Below are positions 19,388 to 27,963 of a DNA stretch of 64,000 nucleotides, piece by piece; within the stretch, counting starts at the first letter, position 1; every line of letters begins with the position of its first letter. A program made the position numbers and the translations under genes. Below the pieces are notes generated by a model that had not been told where the DNA came from, did no database searches, and saw only the letters and a program-made list of their open reading frames with translations. This stretch comes from Sediminihaliea albiluteola (GTDB taxonomy: Bacteria > Pseudomonadota > Gammaproteobacteria > Pseudomonadales > Halieaceae). The stretch is taken from NCBI RefSeq assembly GCF_014077625.1, contig NZ_JACFXU010000013.1:682001-746000 (forward strand). Reading direction: 5' to 3'.

Positions 19388-20671
19388 TTATAAAACTAAG
19401 GAAATCACATTAAGTCTTATGTAAACTAAATACGACAAAACACAATTCCAGATCAAAACACTTACACTAATACCAATTGCCGCACCTAGAGCCCCATATT
19501 GAGGTATCAATAAACCACACAAAATGATGTTAGATAATAAACCAATAATATGACCTTTTAAAGCATCATTAGCGTAACCACTCATCGAAAGCAAATACCC
19601 CACAGACCCAAAAAACACATTAATTAATTGAGCAAGAGCTAAGATAATCATTGGATAATAAGACATAGGGGCATAGTCGGCGCCAAATACTATATCGATC
19701 AACCTTTCACCTGCTAATATTAGAATGAAGCATATTGGCAAAGCAATACAAAAGGCTCCTCTTGCTGACTGCTTGGCAAGCCTTTGCAATCCATTTCTAT
19801 CTTTTGACTGAAACGATCGTACAATATGAGGTGCGATTATAATATTGACGAGCGAAAGCGATAAGGCAACAAAGGTTGCACCTCGATCAGCTATTCTTAG
19901 GGCAGCTATTTGATCATCCGAACTTAACAAGCCTAAAACAACAATGCCAATCTGTGAATTAAATGTGCCAACCAAAGCCAATAGTGTAAAAGGTATCAAA
20001 GCTGGAACCCATGCTTTTAGCTTATATTTCGCCGATGAAAACTTTTTTTCTAATGGTTGTAGACAATAAAAGATCCAACTTGCTATTAAAAATACGACAC
20101 CAGCAATTAACACTTGGCTCATAATTGCTGTTTTAACATTAAGAAGGTTAAGACTAGATAATATAAAATAAGTGATAATTACTAGAATAGGTTGGATCAA
20201 CTGGCTTGGGGTTTCTGAAAATATAGGCTTCCCTAAACCCTTAATTGCACCATCTCTAATCGCCCCTAGCCCCTGAAATAAAATCATAAATATTGCAATA
20301 CTGAGTAGCTTCCATTTATTTTCTTCTGGAATTACACTTGTAGTTGTATTAATTAAAAAGTATAGGCCAATAATGGCTAAGGAAGATATCAATACCCATA
20401 AATGTGCTGTATGCAATACACCACGATAGAGTGCCCAGTTTTTTTGGTTCAAATATGCAGCTATCTCTCTTGTTAACAACTGAGGCAAACCGGCTGAAAC
20501 CGGCAAAACTATGATGGCGACTAACGACATTATAAATGAATATTGACCAAAACTTTCAGGCCCCAACTCACGAGCCAGAATAACACTGGTCATTAAGCTC
20601 AATGGGATAGAAAGAAGCCTAACTGCGCCTAACCCAAAAAAGCTTTTAACTAATGAGCTCTTAATAATCAA
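19388..20671 (-). CDS. Wzx-type oligosaccharide flippase
   Basis: A 427-aa MATE/MOP-superfamily inner-membrane protein with about 12 hydrophobic helices. It begins FGLGAVRLLSIPLSLMTSVILARELGPESFGQYSF, the standard Wzx/RfbX N-terminus. It would translocate undecaprenyl-linked repeat units to the periplasm for the EpsG/Wzy-like polymerase. The gene precedes the sulfotransferase in the leftward run. The frame is intact, and the 358-bp upstream gap separates it from tviB. Gene names within this family are locus-specific, so none is assigned. Confidence 0.9.
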   Translation of the reverse strand: MIIKSSLVKSFFGLGAVRLLSIPLSLMTSVILARELGPESFGQYSFIMSLVAIIVLPVSAGLPQLLTREIAAYLNQKNWALYRGVLHTAHLWVLISSLAIIGLYFLINTTTSVIPEENKWKLLSIAIFMILFQGLGAIRDGAIKGLGKPIFSETPSQLIQPILVIITYFILSSLNLLNVKTAIMSQVLIAGVVFLIASWIFYCLQPLEKKFSSAKYKLKAWVPALIPFTLLALVGTFNSQIGIVVLGLLSSDDQIAALRIADRGATFVALSLSLVNIIIAPHIVRSFQSKDRNGLQRLAKQSARGAFCIALPICFILILAGERLIDIVFGADYAPMSYYPMIILALAQLINVFFGSVGYLLSMSGYANDALKGHIIGLLSNIILCGLLIPQYGALGAAIGISVSVLIWNCVLSYLVYIRLNVISLVL

Positions 20672-21029
20672 TCTTTTTTCTTCTCAACATCAGCATATAA
20701 AAGGCTTATCTTTATAAGTTTCGCGACGTGAATAATTATCTGTAGATCGTTTTCTGCTGATTGTCTAAGTCGATCACATTAAATACAAAATTAATTAAGT
20801 CTTACCAGTAGTCATAATTGACAGTTTAAAATGATGTAGATCAGCTAACAAGCCCTGTCAGACTCACGATTTTTATTTAATCCTGCCACTTTTCGACTCT
20901 GTTTTAACATAACTTATAAGATACTAAACCGGATAAAACCAGAAAGCTCTATAATTCAGTAGCCGGTTAACTTTGCTTTTAAAACATGTTGGCTATCTTG
21001 TAAATTCAAAGCCATCGAATTAATTTCTC
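20672..21029. other. Intergenic region between tviB and wzx
   Basis: 358 bp of AT-rich sequence with no supported gene, terminator or repeat. A secondary promoter for wzx is possible, but none stands out. Confidence 0.4.
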
Positions 21030-22289
21030 TTAAAGCCGAAGGTCAGATGCCTCAGCCGGCAACAGGTACTTTAGGTCGTATAACACGTGATCTGTCCTAC
21101 CTAAAGCTCGTATACCTACGGCTCCCATCGCTCTGAACTGCTCGTGGGCCACGGCTAATAGGATACCTTCATAAATACCCTGATCTGGCTCTTCGATAAG
21201 CTTGATGCCGTATTCCGCTTCCGCGTCTTGCGGATTCGCCCAGGGGACGTACACATCAACTTCAACGTTGTAAGCTCGTAGCTCTTCGATCACATCTACA
21301 ACTCGAGTGTTGCGCAGATCTGGGCAGTTTTCCTTAAAGGTCAGGCCGAGTACCAATACTCGAGAGCCTTTCACTGGCAACTCTTGGTTTAGCATGGCCT
21401 TAACCAGCTCGCTGGCGACAAACTTGCCCATGCCATCGTTAATACGCCGTCCTGCCAAAATTACATCTGGGTGGTAACCAATGGCCTCGGCCTTGTGAGT
21501 TAAGTAGTAAGGATCGACCCCAATACAATGACCGCCCACCAGTCCTGGCCTAAAGGGTAGAAAGTTCCACTTAGTGCCTGCAGCTTGAAGCACTTCTTCA
21601 GTGTCGATGCCAAGCTTGCTAAAGATCATCGCTAACTCATTTACTAAGGCGATGTTCAAGTCACGCTGAGTATTTTCAATTACTTTAGCCGCCTCAGCCA
21701 CGCGAATACTGCTGGCCTTGTGGGTGCCAGCAATGACAATACTGGCATAGAGCTGATCTACAGTCTCGGCTACCTCGTGAGTAGAGCCGGCGGTAACCTT
21801 CATGATATTAGTCACCCGGTGCACCTTGTCACCTGGGTTGATGCGCTCGGGACTGTAACCGGCAAAGAAGTCTTGGTTGAAGGTAAGGCCAGATACCCGC
21901 TCCAGTACCGGCACGCACTCCTCTTCCGTACAACCGGGATAGACCGTGGACTCGTACACCACAATATCGCCCTGCTTAAGTACCTTGCCAATCGTCTCAC
22001 TCGCCGCGCGTAATGGACGTAAGTCCGGCTGTTTGTGGCGATCGATAGGAGAAGGCACCGTGACGATATAAATAGTTGCCTGACGCAGATCGTCAGGATC
22101 TGAGCTAAAACTTAACTGTGATGCTTGGCTAAGTTCATCAGAACTGACTTCCTGAGTGAGATCGTTCCCAGCTTGCAACTGAGCGATACGCTGAGCATTA
22201 ATATCAAAGCCGATCACCGGCCGCTGCTTACCAAATTCCAAAGCCAGCGGCAGGCCAACATAGCCAAGGCCGATTATTGCTAAAGTCAT
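21030..22289 (-). CDS. tviB: UDP-N-acetylglucosamine 6-dehydrogenase, TviB type
   Basis: Oxidises UDP-GlcNAc to UDP-GlcNAcA with two NAD, supplying an aminouronic acid for Vi-like capsules and O-antigens. 419 aa in the UDP-glucose/GDP-mannose dehydrogenase family: NAD motif [16 protein letters not shown] (5-20), [16 protein letters not shown], the SPERINPGD segment, [16 protein letters not shown], and the catalytic cysteine Cys255 in [15 protein letters not shown]. The E-x-S/Y arrangement at ESTVYPG is of the TviB rather than WecC group. Second gene after the EPS-associated regulator; GC-richer than the rest of the locus. A UDP-GlcNAcA 4-epimerase (TviC) is not seen in the window. Confidence 0.9.
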   Translation of the reverse strand: MTLAIIGLGYVGLPLALEFGKQRPVIGFDINAQRIAQLQAGNDLTQEVSSDELSQASQLSFSSDPDDLRQATIYIVTVPSPIDRHKQPDLRPLRAASETIGKVLKQGDIVVYESTVYPGCTEEECVPVLERVSGLTFNQDFFAGYSPERINPGDKVHRVTNIMKVTAGSTHEVAETVDQLYASIVIAGTHKASSIRVAEAAKVIENTQRDLNIALVNELAMIFSKLGIDTEEVLQAAGTKWNFLPFRPGLVGGHCIGVDPYYLTHKAEAIGYHPDVILAGRRINDGMGKFVASELVKAMLNQELPVKGSRVLVLGLTFKENCPDLRNTRVVDVIEELRAYNVEVDVYVPWANPQDAEAEYGIKLIEEPDQGIYEGILLAVAHEQFRAMGAVGIRALGRTDHVLYDLKYLLPAEASDLRL

Positions 22290-22352
22290 GTGATGTACTT
22301 GCCTTCTTCTAGCTTGTTCTTGTGCAGCATTCGTATAAACGTAGATACAGGC

Positions 22353-22694
22353 CTAGCCATTACCGCCTGACTGCCCTACTTCCGTCTGCAATGCCTCAAT
22401 CTCCGCCTTCAGCGCCTCATACTCCGCCAGCTTGCGCTTCAAAAAACGTGCAGTAAGTACAGTCTTAGCCTTTACCCCACTCGGTGTAAGCAGGTAGCTG
22501 TACTTCAGCTTATTCGAGTTGCGACTGAAGTTATCCATCTTCACCCAGCCCTTCTGCACCAAAGCCTTCAGGCAATAGTTTAGCCCACCCAAGCTAATAC
22601 CCAACTCCCGAGCCATCTGCCGCTGGCTGATATCAGGATTATCCTGCAGCAAACGCAGTACCTTCAGGTGCTGTTCAGAGTCAGTGGTGGACAT
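22353..22694 (-). CDS. EPS-associated MarR-family transcriptional regulator
   Basis: A 113-aa winged-helix protein of the EPS-associated MarR type. The N-terminal HTH is EQHLKVLRLLQDNPDISQRQMARELGISLGGLNYCLKALV; the wing VKMDNFSRNSNKLKYSYLLT; a C-terminal coiled coil (residues 80-105, LKRKLAEYEALKAEIEALQ) likely mediates dimerisation. Such genes usually sit first in exopolysaccharide loci, as here, with tviB 63 nt downstream. The leader contains an ops-like element 50 nt before the start, suggesting RfaH control. A decayed second copy lies at 23.7-24.0 kb. The target genes are unknown but are probably this cluster. Confidence 0.85.
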   Translation of the reverse strand: MSTTDSEQHLKVLRLLQDNPDISQRQMARELGISLGGLNYCLKALVQKGWVKMDNFSRNSNKLKYSYLLTPSGVKAKTVLTARFLKRKLAEYEALKAEIEALQTEVGQSGGNG

Positions 22695-22743
22695 ATCAGA
22701 GATGAGAATGGGTTCTATTTACTGGCGAAAACCAGATAATCGT

Positions 22744-22756
22744 GCAGGCTACCGCA
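22744..22756 (-). promoter_or_regulatory. ops-like element (RfaH recruitment site)
   Basis: The - strand reads TGCGGTAGCCTGC. This matches the E. coli ops sequence GGCGGTAGCGTGC at 11 of 13 positions and keeps the hairpin-forming core GCGGTAGC. It lies about 80 nt after the predicted start point and 50 nt before the MarR-type gene. The decayed duplicate carries the same motif with one change (TGCGCTAGCCTGC at 24016-24028). rfaH itself is at 29.0 kb. Confidence 0.65.
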
Positions 22757-22842
22757 CAACATGCACTGAGTTAGTGGACGCCGTGTAGTTAAAAATTGTA
22801 GCTTGATGGCGCAAAGCAAGGCCCCGCGTTCAAGACCTGAAC

Positions 22843-22870
22843 ACTATAATGATGTCGAGCGATTTTACAA
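22843..22870 (-). promoter_or_regulatory. Putative promoter of the leftward polysaccharide run
   Basis: On the - strand TTGTAA (-35) and TATAGT (-10) with a 16-bp spacer stand about 150 bp before the MarR-type gene. The -10 and the following TCTTGAACGC segment are kept in the decayed duplicate region around 24.1 kb, which supports a real regulatory function. Confidence 0.5.
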
Positions 22871-23030
22871 GACTTGAGGCGCGCTTGAGGTAAAGTTAAG
22901 GGCTTTGGAAGAAAGGCTGCACTTCTCAGGCTAGATTGTGTTTGAGCCTGACAATTTAGTACCCACGGCGTAGCAGCGCGCTCAGTAAGTAGCCCCAAAC
23001 TGGCGAATAGCGCTGAGCACTATAGATGAA

Positions 23031-23058
23031 AAGGTGCTTGCCAGAGAGCAAGCACCTT
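23031..23058 (-). terminator. Rho-independent terminator of the H-NS-like gene
   Basis: Perfect 11-bp stem AAGGTGCTTGC/GCAAGCACCTT with a 6-nt loop, 36 nt after the stop; the stem ends in TT and continues TTC on the - strand. It separates the H-NS-like gene from the EPS regulator promoter. Confidence 0.75.
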
Positions 23059-23093
23059 GTGAAGACTCCAATAGAGTTTATGCTGGCTGTGGC

Positions 23094-23423
23094 TTAGATA
23101 AGAAAGCTTTCCAAGCTCTGCCCTTGATCTAACTTCGCCTGAAGCCACAAAGGCTTACGGCCTCGGCCTGCCCAAGTCTCAGAGGGGTTTTCAGGGTTGC
23201 GATACTTAGGCTCTACTTTCTGCCGTGGCGATTTAGCTTTGCCACTGGCCTTTTTTAGGCCCATTAACTCTTCAACTGACATACCCACCGAGTCAGCAAT
23301 TTGCCGAACCTGCTCACGAGCTTCTTCAATTTTAACTTGCCGCTTTTGCTCAACCATAGCAGCCGCCTGGTCCTGCAGTTTTTTAAGCTCTTTAATACTC
23401 AGTGATTCAAGATTAATAGTCAT
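23094..23423 (-). CDS. H-NS family nucleoid-structuring protein
   Basis: A 109-aa H-NS/BpH3-like silencer. The N-terminal half (MTINLESLSIKELKKLQDQA to about residue 55) is a coiled-coil oligomerisation region; a basic linker follows; the C-terminal DNA-binding domain has KYRNPENPSETWAGRGRKP and PLWL, where the AGRGRKP loop inserts in AT-rich minor grooves. H-NS-type proteins silence AT-rich, foreign DNA, and this gene sits inside such DNA, so a local role on the polysaccharide locus is likely (inference). AGGAG-like site before the start. A decayed duplicate is at 12.4-12.7 kb. Confidence 0.9.
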   Translation of the reverse strand: MTINLESLSIKELKKLQDQAAAMVEQKRQVKIEEAREQVRQIADSVGMSVEELMGLKKASGKAKSPRQKVEPKYRNPENPSETWAGRGRKPLWLQAKLDQGQSLESFLI

Positions 23424-23719
23424 AATGCTCCTGGTTAAAGATTGTATTATAAATACGTTAATGAATTATCAATATACTCTACCTGCTTTATACCGAGGCA
23501 GTCATTTATTGATAAATGGTTTCAGATTGCTCTGTAATTACGCTAGATAGTATACCAAACGCCTTTGTCGGATGCTTTCATTCTCAGAGACTATAGCTGT
23601 TGTAGCTTTTTTACCCGATAACAAAACACAGTAGTCTCCTGCTGTTACCGGGCTTCCGTGCTTAAGGCATCACCTTTGCATTTGGCACCCAATACTCCAC
23701 TAGCTTTCACATCAAAAGC
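23424..23719. other. Promoter region of the H-NS-like gene
   Basis: About 160 bp here correspond to the upstream region of the decayed copy at 12.75-12.91 kb. Also contains a hairpin CCCGATAACA/TGTTACCGGG (23614-23623 with 23643-23652; 9 of 10 paired), whose flanks do not form a normal terminator. Confidence 0.5.
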
Positions 23720-23964
23720 AGCGCCGTCAACAGCGTCTTCGCCTTAAACCACTCGACGTGAGTAAATAGCTATATTTCAGCTTATTCGAGTTCGACTGAA
23801 GCTATCCACCTTTACCAGCCCTTTTGCACCAGGGCCTTCAGGCAATATAGTTCAGCACACCCAAACTAATATCTAACTCCCAACCATCTGCTACGGCTGA
23901 TATCAAGATTATCCTGCAGCAAGCGCAATACCTTCAGGTACTGTTCAGAGTCAGTGGTGGACAT
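23720..23964 (-). pseudogene. Decayed duplicate of the EPS-associated MarR-type regulator
   Basis: Nucleotide-level similarity to the intact gene at 22.35-22.69 kb runs from the start codon (ATG, Ser-Thr-Thr-Asp-Ser-Glu) through the HTH into the wing. Several one- and two-base deletions break the frame. The similarity continues upstream into the leader, including an ops-like motif at 24016-24028 and a TATAGT box, so a whole promoter-leader-gene unit was duplicated. The C-terminal coiled coil is no longer recognisable. Confidence 0.87.
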
Positions 23965-24379
23965 ATCAGAAAAAATAAGAATAGATTTATTTTCTGCCCA
24001 AAACCATATAATCATGCAGGCTAGCGCAAGATTTGCAGCGCAATTGGCGCAAATCGTGAGGAGAGTTTAATAAGATAGCTGAACTAAAGGCACAGCGTTC
24101 AAGAGGTTAGCACTATAAAGATTTTGGGGGGCTATGCATGGTTGGTCTGCCTTGTTTTTGGTAAAGAGAAATGCTTATTAGGTTAAGCAATACAGTCCAC
24201 CGAGAGTGAACAGACTGCTAAATCATCAAGTGAATAACTGCACCGCCGAAGTATAACTAGCACCAGCAGTTATTCACAGCGTCATTAAACCCATGTCCAA
24301 TTCACCACTGGGCCACCACAGATATTAAGATATCATGTTTTTTTTAAAAAATTTAAATCAAAGTTATTTTTAAAACTCA
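23965..24379. other. Leader of the decayed regulator copy and transposon-like palindrome
   Basis: The right-hand ~170 bp of the regulator leader is homologous to the intact one. At 24230-24277 a perfect 12-bp inverted repeat (GTGAATAACTGC/GCAGTTATTCAC, 24-nt loop) matches a motif beside the insertion-sequence remnant at 17.6 kb. No gene is seen. Confidence 0.55.
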
Positions 24380-25300
24380 TCACTGCTTCCCGAAGAGACA
24401 TATAAAACATTTTCTTATCATATTGGAACAAATTATATAGACGAATAAACCGATTGAATAGGCCACTCTTATAGTGAATGTTTTTTTATGCCTAAACGTT
24501 TTTATATCAAACATTACTAAATTCTTTGCTCGCCCAATGTTTCTTTTCTTTTCTTTAACAGCGCAGCCACTTTCGAGATAAAAGTTTAAAGTGCGTAGCA
24601 CTTCAAGCATATGTTTAGGGTTATCGACGGCTAAAACAAAGTCACTTTTCCTACTAACATTGTTTTCATGAACCCTACAAAACACTAGAGGCTTAGCTAG
24701 ATATTTAATACTTCCAAGCAAAATTGCTCGTAGAGGGAGAAGTCTATCTTCATTTATAAATTCGGTTGGATAGAGCCATGGCTGGCTAAAGCACTCTTTT
24801 CTATATGAGTATGTTGCACCGGTCCCTACTCCACCACCACCCTTTACAATATCAGATAGTGTAATTGATACATTTTTTATCCAACTTCGGTGTATTATTT
24901 TTTTATTTCTACAAAACCTATAGCCCTCAGAAAAAACAGCGTATGTATTAATATCATAACATTGCGCTAAACTAGAGACTCTTTGACTTGAGCTAATATC
25001 GTCGCCAGCAGCCATCACAATTATATCACCATTGGAAAGGCTAGAGACCTTCTTAATATGGCCACCGATTCCAAGGTTTCTATCATTTTTATTTAAAATA
25101 ATACGGTGAGGGCCAGCATAACTCTCAACCATCTCTGTCATTACTTCAAAGGTTCTATCGCCTGAACAATCATCCGACAAAATAATTTCTAAGCTGTCAT
25201 AATCTTGCCCGAGTGCGCCCTCAACTGCTTCCCTGACAAACCTTTCCTGATTGTAAGCGAAAAGAGCAAAGGTGATTAATGGTTTATTGGTACCTAACAT
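24380..25300 (-). CDS. GT2-family glycosyltransferase
   Basis: A 306-aa GT-A fold enzyme: FALFAYNQERFVREAVEGALGQDY, then LEIILSDDCSGDRTFEVM and the DxD-equivalent VMAAGDDISSSQR (about 95-107). The acceptor-side segment GGGVGTGATYSYRKECF and EDRLLPLRAILLG are typical of family 2 enzymes. A C-terminal hydrophobic helix (IGLFVYIICSNMI) may anchor it to the membrane. First of three GT2 genes transcribed leftward, separated by gaps of 387 and 64 bp. Intact frame with ATG start. Sugar unknown. Confidence 0.88.
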   Translation of the reverse strand: MLGTNKPLITFALFAYNQERFVREAVEGALGQDYDSLEIILSDDCSGDRTFEVMTEMVESYAGPHRIILNKNDRNLGIGGHIKKVSSLSNGDIIVMAAGDDISSSQRVSSLAQCYDINTYAVFSEGYRFCRNKKIIHRSWIKNVSITLSDIVKGGGGVGTGATYSYRKECFSQPWLYPTEFINEDRLLPLRAILLGSIKYLAKPLVFCRVHENNVSRKSDFVLAVDNPKHMLEVLRTLNFYLESGCAVKEKKRNIGRAKNLVMFDIKTFRHKKTFTIRVAYSIGLFVYIICSNMIRKCFICLFGKQ

Positions 25301-25687
25301 AATTTGAATTCTATGGAAATATTAGGTAAACCATACCATATGAATCTAGTCACTGCTTTGCTAAAAAACTTCGAATAAATTATATGCACTGCCCAACTCA
25401 TGCAACTACTCGATTAACTTCTACTCCACTAAACTTGCTGTGCAATTAGAGATCGTGTCGAATGAGATAGATAACTTGTGACAAAAGCCTTGAACACTGT
25501 CTCGGACATAAACTCCCTCGCTGTCCTGCCGATATATTGGTCATTATTTTGATCATTTATTGTTAAATTTTCATCCTAACAAGCAAGACAGGCTTAGCTA
25601 AGAGCTTGCCAACATCGTGGCTCTATTATCAATAGAATGTTCTTTAAATTGCAGTATCAACCTAAAGAGGGGGGATTAACTCATTAA
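25301..25687. other. Intergenic region between two GT2 genes
   Basis: 387 bp; no gene, terminator or strong repeat recognised. The unusual length for a glycosyltransferase operon suggests a lost gene, but no protein similarity is visible in any frame. Confidence 0.4.
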
Positions 25688-26653
25688 CTATACATACTTA
25701 TTTCTATAACCATTAAGGAGTCGATTTCTCGCATCAATAATTTTTTGAGTAAGTCGAAAACCTAAGAGCGCATAAATTAAGCGATATGAGGTGGACCAGT
25801 ATCTTCTATAGTCCCTGGACAGACCTTTAGCCATGGCTAGATAGCTCTTATAATCCTCCCCTCGCAAATACTGTTTTCCGGCTATCGACCAATACTTTAA
25901 TGCTAGGGCAGCTTTTACGTCACCTGTACTTTTCTTTGAAAGCTTTTCTTCTGTCATTTCTAGTTTGGTTACTTCATATAAGTGATTATTAAGCGCCCCT
26001 TCTCTTTTGATGGATATTCTATCTAGGGATTGGTGGATCCTATAGTTAAACACCGCAAGAGGTTGATGATGAAAAATAAAACCTTCTGATGATAACCTAA
26101 TGTGTAGGTTCCACTCTTGACTGCTTTGAAACCTAGTATCAAAACCACCAACATGATCAAGCATCGACCTCCGGTGCAGAGGAGTCGATGTCAAAATGTC
26201 ATTAATTATCAAGTGCGCTGTTTGATCCCCATCACCAATAAAGGTATTTGTATATTTCTTTTTAGCCTCTCTTAATAAATAATAGTCTCCATATACAATA
26301 TGCTTATCGCTCAAGGCTTCTGACAACTCAACTTGCTTTGAAATCACGTTCGGCTCAAGAAAATCATCCGAATCTAGAAACTTAATATATTTACCGCTAC
26401 TACTTATAAAGCCTTTATTTCTTGCGCTGCAAGCACCAGAATTAGGCTGCGTATAAAAATAAATAGTTTTAAACTGCTTTAAAATATTAAGAGTTCCATC
26501 TGTTGATCCATCATCAACAGCAATGATTTCAATATTTTCATAATCCTGAGAAAGAACACTATCAATACACTCTGATAGATATTTTTCCGAGTTATAACAA
26601 GGAATTATTACAGACACCAAAGGTAACTTTGATAGGCTTCTTTTTTGAATCAT
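25688..26653 (-). CDS. GT2-family glycosyltransferase
   Basis: A 321-aa GT2 enzyme. LVSVIIPCYNSEKYLSECIDSVLSQDY and IEIIAVDDGSTDGTLNIL form the nucleotide-binding half; KFLDSDDFLEPN (DxD) and the TPLHRRSMLDHVGGFDTRF acceptor-proximal segment (with a GGFD motif) follow. Substrate unknown. It is probably co-transcribed with the 26.7-27.7 kb gene upstream (64-bp gap) and shows the same AT-rich composition. Intact frame. The start at MIQKRSLSK is plausible because the catalytic fold starts at residue 11. Confidence 0.9.
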   Translation of the reverse strand: MIQKRSLSKLPLVSVIIPCYNSEKYLSECIDSVLSQDYENIEIIAVDDGSTDGTLNILKQFKTIYFYTQPNSGACSARNKGFISSSGKYIKFLDSDDFLEPNVISKQVELSEALSDKHIVYGDYYLLREAKKKYTNTFIGDGDQTAHLIINDILTSTPLHRRSMLDHVGGFDTRFQSSQEWNLHIRLSSEGFIFHHQPLAVFNYRIHQSLDRISIKREGALNNHLYEVTKLEMTEEKLSKKSTGDVKAALALKYWSIAGKQYLRGEDYKSYLAMAKGLSRDYRRYWSTSYRLIYALLGFRLTQKIIDARNRLLNGYRNKYV

Positions 26654-26717
26654 TAGTTTTAATCAATAAATAGATATCAAGCTTGAGATAAATCTTTTAT
26701 AAAAACTTAACGAGTTA

Positions 26718-27653
26718 TTAGTCATATCGGCTTAGGTTTCCAAGTTGATAATAAAATTTCACGAGAAACCCCATATGAACACTTAGAAAAAATAGCGCCA
26801 ACCTCTTATTGAATGACAAACCTTTGCACTTTGTTAATGCCCTATCTCCAGGCTTAAAATCGTTTACACCGTGTTTAGTTAGTTGCAGCAACTCCAAAAC
26901 CCTTGATTCACGCTTGACCTCGCAAATAAGGGCATCGGGTACCTCGCCACGATACATGTCACATATTATATTGGTAACTTTTTTAACTGAGTTAATAGAT
27001 TCCAATGAAAATCTTGATGTAGCCGAATTTTTATGCCGTTGGTAAATATATGTAAGCACAGGCGTGAAAGCGATCTTATATGCACCCCGTCTAAACATCT
27101 TAGCTAACAATAGCTTATCTTCCATAAAGTTGATACCTGGCTCGAAGTGAATGCTATTGTACAAGTCCTTTTTAATTAGCTTATTCCATAATCCAGCATG
27201 ATACTTTCCAGTAAGCACTCCCTGGACAAAGCCCTTGTAGGACTCGTCTAAAGGCGCATTGACTATCAAGTCCGATCTTTTGGTACGTTCCAAATAGCTA
27301 CCAACGACTATATCTGCACCAGCTTCCATCTGCCTACGAACCAAACTCTCGATTGCATTTTCGGGAAGCAAGTCATCAGAATCAGCATGGATTATCAGTT
27401 CACCATTTGCAGCATCAACACCTGCCTGCCTTGCCGATGCCACACCAGAGTTTCTTTGCGTTATCAACAAAGCGTTACGGTGGCGCCTCGAGAAATTTAC
27501 GGCTAAACGTTTAAACTCTTCACGGGAACCGTCATCAACGAGCACCACTTCGATGTTGGAGTATGTTTGGCTTTCAATGCTCTCCAAAAGCTGTGAGAAG
27601 CAAGCATCTGGATTATAAAAAGGCACTATTATAGAAACTAATGGAAAGCTCAC
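26718..27653 (-). CDS. GT2-family glycosyltransferase
   Basis: A 311-aa GT2 enzyme, first gene of the leftward GT2 group. Features: LVSIIVPFYNPDACFSQLLESI, VEVVLVDDGSREEFKRLA, IIHADSDDLLPENAIESLV (DxD) and NFMEDKLLLAKMF, which supplies the acidic acceptor-activating residue (ED pair). The gene is divergent from wecA, with a 310-bp regulatory space between. The frame is intact. The donor sugar is unknown; the ED-type motif is common in galactosyl- and glucosyltransferases of capsule loci, which is only weak guidance. Confidence 0.9.
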   Translation of the reverse strand: MSFPLVSIIVPFYNPDACFSQLLESIESQTYSNIEVVLVDDGSREEFKRLAVNFSRRHRNALLITQRNSGVASARQAGVDAANGELIIHADSDDLLPENAIESLVRRQMEAGADIVVGSYLERTKRSDLIVNAPLDESYKGFVQGVLTGKYHAGLWNKLIKKDLYNSIHFEPGINFMEDKLLLAKMFRRGAYKIAFTPVLTYIYQRHKNSATSRFSLESINSVKKVTNIICDMYRGEVPDALICEVKRESRVLELLQLTKHGVNDFKPGDRALTKCKGLSFNKRLALFFLSVHMGFLVKFYYQLGNLSRYD

Positions 27654-27963
27654 TTAGCCCATCCAGTGATGAAGAGTTTCGTCACAGCCATTTTTCCTTT
27701 GTTCTCTTCTTTGTGGAACCACCTACTGTGGCGCAATCACGATCTGCTGATATTCAGCCATATATGTGCTCTGATTAAAGCTTAAGCTCATCACTATGCT
27801 TCTGGACAGATAATACAGCAGGCTTCTATCCAACTAACAAGTCAAGCACCCAACCCTCCAAAAACAGTACATTTCTGTAACTTAAACAATCCACTCGAGC
27901 TTGCTATTATTACATGTTGTCCATGTTGTCCATGTTGTCCAACCCATAGCACTGGAGTAAGGC
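27654..27963. promoter_or_regulatory. Divergent promoter region between GT2 gene and wecA
   Basis: 310 bp with divergent transcription. It contains a triple 9-bp repeat close to the wecA start (listed separately) and the GGAG ribosome site at 27954-27957. No clear sigma70 boxes can be singled out by eye. Confidence 0.45.
27913..27939. repeat. Tandem CATGTTGTC x3
   Basis: Three perfect 9-bp copies, 25 bp upstream of the wecA start codon, in the 5' untranslated or promoter region. Repeat-number change here could alter wecA-rfaH expression (inference). Confidence 0.85.
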
